From positions 1-20,719 of the IMG/VR virus record IMGVR_UViG_3300028553_002420: 20,719 nt of DNA. One strand, written 5' to 3'. This document shows positions 19,244-20,719 of the stretch, in pieces. Positions within the stretch are counted from its first letter, which is position 1, and every line of letters begins with the position of its first letter. The notes under the pieces were generated by a model. The model was not told the origin of the DNA and searched no databases. It was given only the letters and a program-made list of their open reading frames with translations. Made by a program: the position numbers and the translations under genes. The DNA comes from a virus.

Positions 19244-20719
19244 ATGATAGGCTATAGAAATATTGCATACGACCCTAGGCAGGAGCTTATTCGGCTGTTC
19301 ACCTGGGATGCATCAGGTAATAGAATTGCTATTGATTCTACATTCAAGCCCTATATTTACCTAGAATCTAACAATGCAAAGGACGCAGTTAGTATCTTCA
19401 ATACTAATCTTAAGAAAAAAGTTTTTAAGAATCAATTTGAAAAGTCAAAATATTTAAAAGAAACAGATACAGTTAGAGTATTTGAAAATCTTTCACCAGG
19501 TCAGCAATTTTTAATTGATAATTTCTGGGAACATAATGAATCGACAGAGTTTTCAAGGTTCCCTCTTAAGCTATTCTTTCTTGATATCGAAACATATTCT
19601 GTTGATGACTTTCCTAATGTAGAGACAGCTAATCATGCTGTAAATGTTATTACAATTTATGACAGTCTAAGTAAAAAGTACATAACCTGGGGTACAAAAC
19701 CTTATACCAAGACTGCTGCGGATCATAAATTCTACTTCTGTAAAACAGAAAAAGAAATGTTTTTAAAGTTCATTACATATATAGAGAGTGACTATCCAGA
19801 TGTACTCTTGGGTTGGAATTCTATTTTGTTTGACTTACCGTATTTAATTAATCGCATCAGGGTGTTGTTTGATGATGACACGGTGCGTCGCCTGAGCCCC
19901 ATGGGTAGAGTCCATAGTAGAACCCTGAAAGGCCAGTTCGGTAGAGAGCAGGTTCGATGGTATATAGACGGTATCTCTTGTTTAGATTATCTTGATATTT
20001 ACAAGAGATTTTGCATGGTTTTGCGAGAAAACTATAAGCTTAATAATATTGCCATAATTGAGTTAGGAGAATCTAAAATAGATTTTGGTAATACTAACTT
20101 AAGTACTCTGGCCGACACAGATTGGGATACCTTTGTTGAATATAACGTACAAGACGTTCGACTTTTGATTAAGCTTGAAGAAAAGCTGCAATACTTTGAA
20201 CTACTCCGAATGCTAAGTTATACCGGCTTGACGACCATGGAAGCTGCGATGGGCAGTATGAGTGTAATTATTGGTGCATGTGCTATTCGAGCACGCTATA
20301 GAAATAAAAAAATACCTACTTTTATACGTGGTGCGGATGACGGTAAGCAGAATGAAGGTGCGTATGTCGGGGATCCAAAGCGTGGATTTCAAAAATACAT
20401 TGTGAGTTTTGACGCCAATAGCCTGTACCCATCTGTTATGATTACTCTCAATCTTTCACCTGAAACTAAGATGGGTGTAATAGAATCACAAACGGATAAA
20501 GATGTTACTATTCGTGATGTTAATAGTAGAACGGTAGTTGTTCCTATGGCTAAGTTTGCAAAGCTTGTTCAAGAGGAAAAGTTAGCTATCAGTAAAGCAA
20601 AAGTACTCTTTAGTCAGAAGCATAAGGGCATTATACCGGAAATGGTTGACCAGTACTATAAGCTTCGTGTGCAGGTGAGAAAGGAGCATAAGAAAATTAA
20701 GAGACAATTATCAGAGCTA
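19244..20719 (+). CDS. 43: Family B DNA polymerase, gp43-like (3' end beyond window)
   Basis: This is the replicative polymerase with 3'-5' proofreading. Translation from ATG 19244 is open for 492 codons to the end of the window, a little over half of the T4 protein (898). Exo I is FFLDIETYS (D114, E116), Exo II is GWNSILFDLPYL (N192, D197), Exo III is YNVQDVRLL (Y300, D304), and polymerase motif A is DANSLYPSV (D390). All exonuclease and first polymerase acidic residues are present, so proofreading should be active. The catalytic DTD motif C lies beyond the window. The gene has its own early promoter with a predicted leaderless start. Confidence 0.95.
   Translation, partial: MIGYRNIAYDPRQELIRLFTWDASGNRIAIDSTFKPYIYLESNNAKDAVSIFNTNLKKKVFKNQFEKSKYLKETDTVRVFENLSPGQQFLIDNFWEHNESTEFSRFPLKLFFLDIETYSVDDFPNVETANHAVNVITIYDSLSKKYITWGTKPYTKTAADHKFYFCKTEKEMFLKFITYIESDYPDVLLGWNSILFDLPYLINRIRVLFDDDTVRRLSPMGRVHSRTLKGQFGREQVRWYIDGISCLDYLDIYKRFCMVLRENYKLNNIAIIELGESKIDFGNTNLSTLADTDWDTFVEYNVQDVRLLIKLEEKLQYFELLRMLSYTGLTTMEAAMGSMSVIIGACAIRARYRNKKIPTFIRGADDGKQNEGAYVGDPKRGFQKYIVSFDANSLYPSVMITLNLSPETKMGVIESQTDKDVTIRDVNSRTVVVPMAKFAKLVQEEKLAISKAKVLFSQKHKGIIPEMVDQYYKLRVQVRKEHKKIKRQLSEL

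Overview
The window reads as part of an AT-rich genome of a T4-like tailed phage, probably from an aquatic environment. The evidence is the set of T4-type replication, recombination and late-transcription genes: UvsY, UvsW, gp55 late sigma factor, gp47/gp46 nuclease and family B DNA polymerase gp43. It is joined by accessory genes often met in marine myoviruses: phoH, folE, queD, queE, FkbM methyltransferase, glycosyltransferase. The host cannot be read from the sequence. Genes are tightly packed, no gap exceeds 300 bases, and I see no tRNA, CRISPR or insertion sequence.

Layout. Positions 1-11773 hold mostly minus-strand genes, with phoH, folE and one virion-like gene on the plus strand. This part contains the pre-queuosine genes (queE, queD, folE) and a long run of late-type genes. 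The late-type genes include a retropepsin-like protease, a protein with a nucleic-acid-ligase KxDG motif, a HIGH-type nucleotidyltransferase, a PD-(D/E)XK-like protein, and several low-complexity proteins. Positions 11812-20719 form a plus-strand replication/recombination block: uvsY, uvsW, fkbM, 55, 47, 46, a glycosyltransferase and the start of gene 43. One small cysteine protein lies on the minus strand inside this block.

Two patterns tie the window together. First, seven metabolic or replication genes have a sigma70-type promoter at a nearly constant distance from the start codon. In the best five, TTGnnn lies 28 bases before the start and TATAAT ends 6-7 bases before it, so transcription should begin at or next to the start codon and give leaderless mRNAs. 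The late-type genes instead carry a T4-late-like box (nnTAAATA) ending 4-7 bases before the start codon. The window encodes gp55, the factor expected to read such boxes. The same rule corrects two starts: folE to 4423 and the 179-residue gene to GTG at 11095.

Second, many late-type proteins share an N-terminal peptide of the form M-x-x-F-K-x-[FY] ending in a glutamate, often [LI]-x-E. This resembles the capsid-targeting peptide of T4 internal proteins, which the prohead protease removes. Four predicted enzymes carry it or a looser version. I infer that this block may encode a cargo of enzymes packaged in the capsid and delivered with the DNA, which is the most interesting candidate system in the window.
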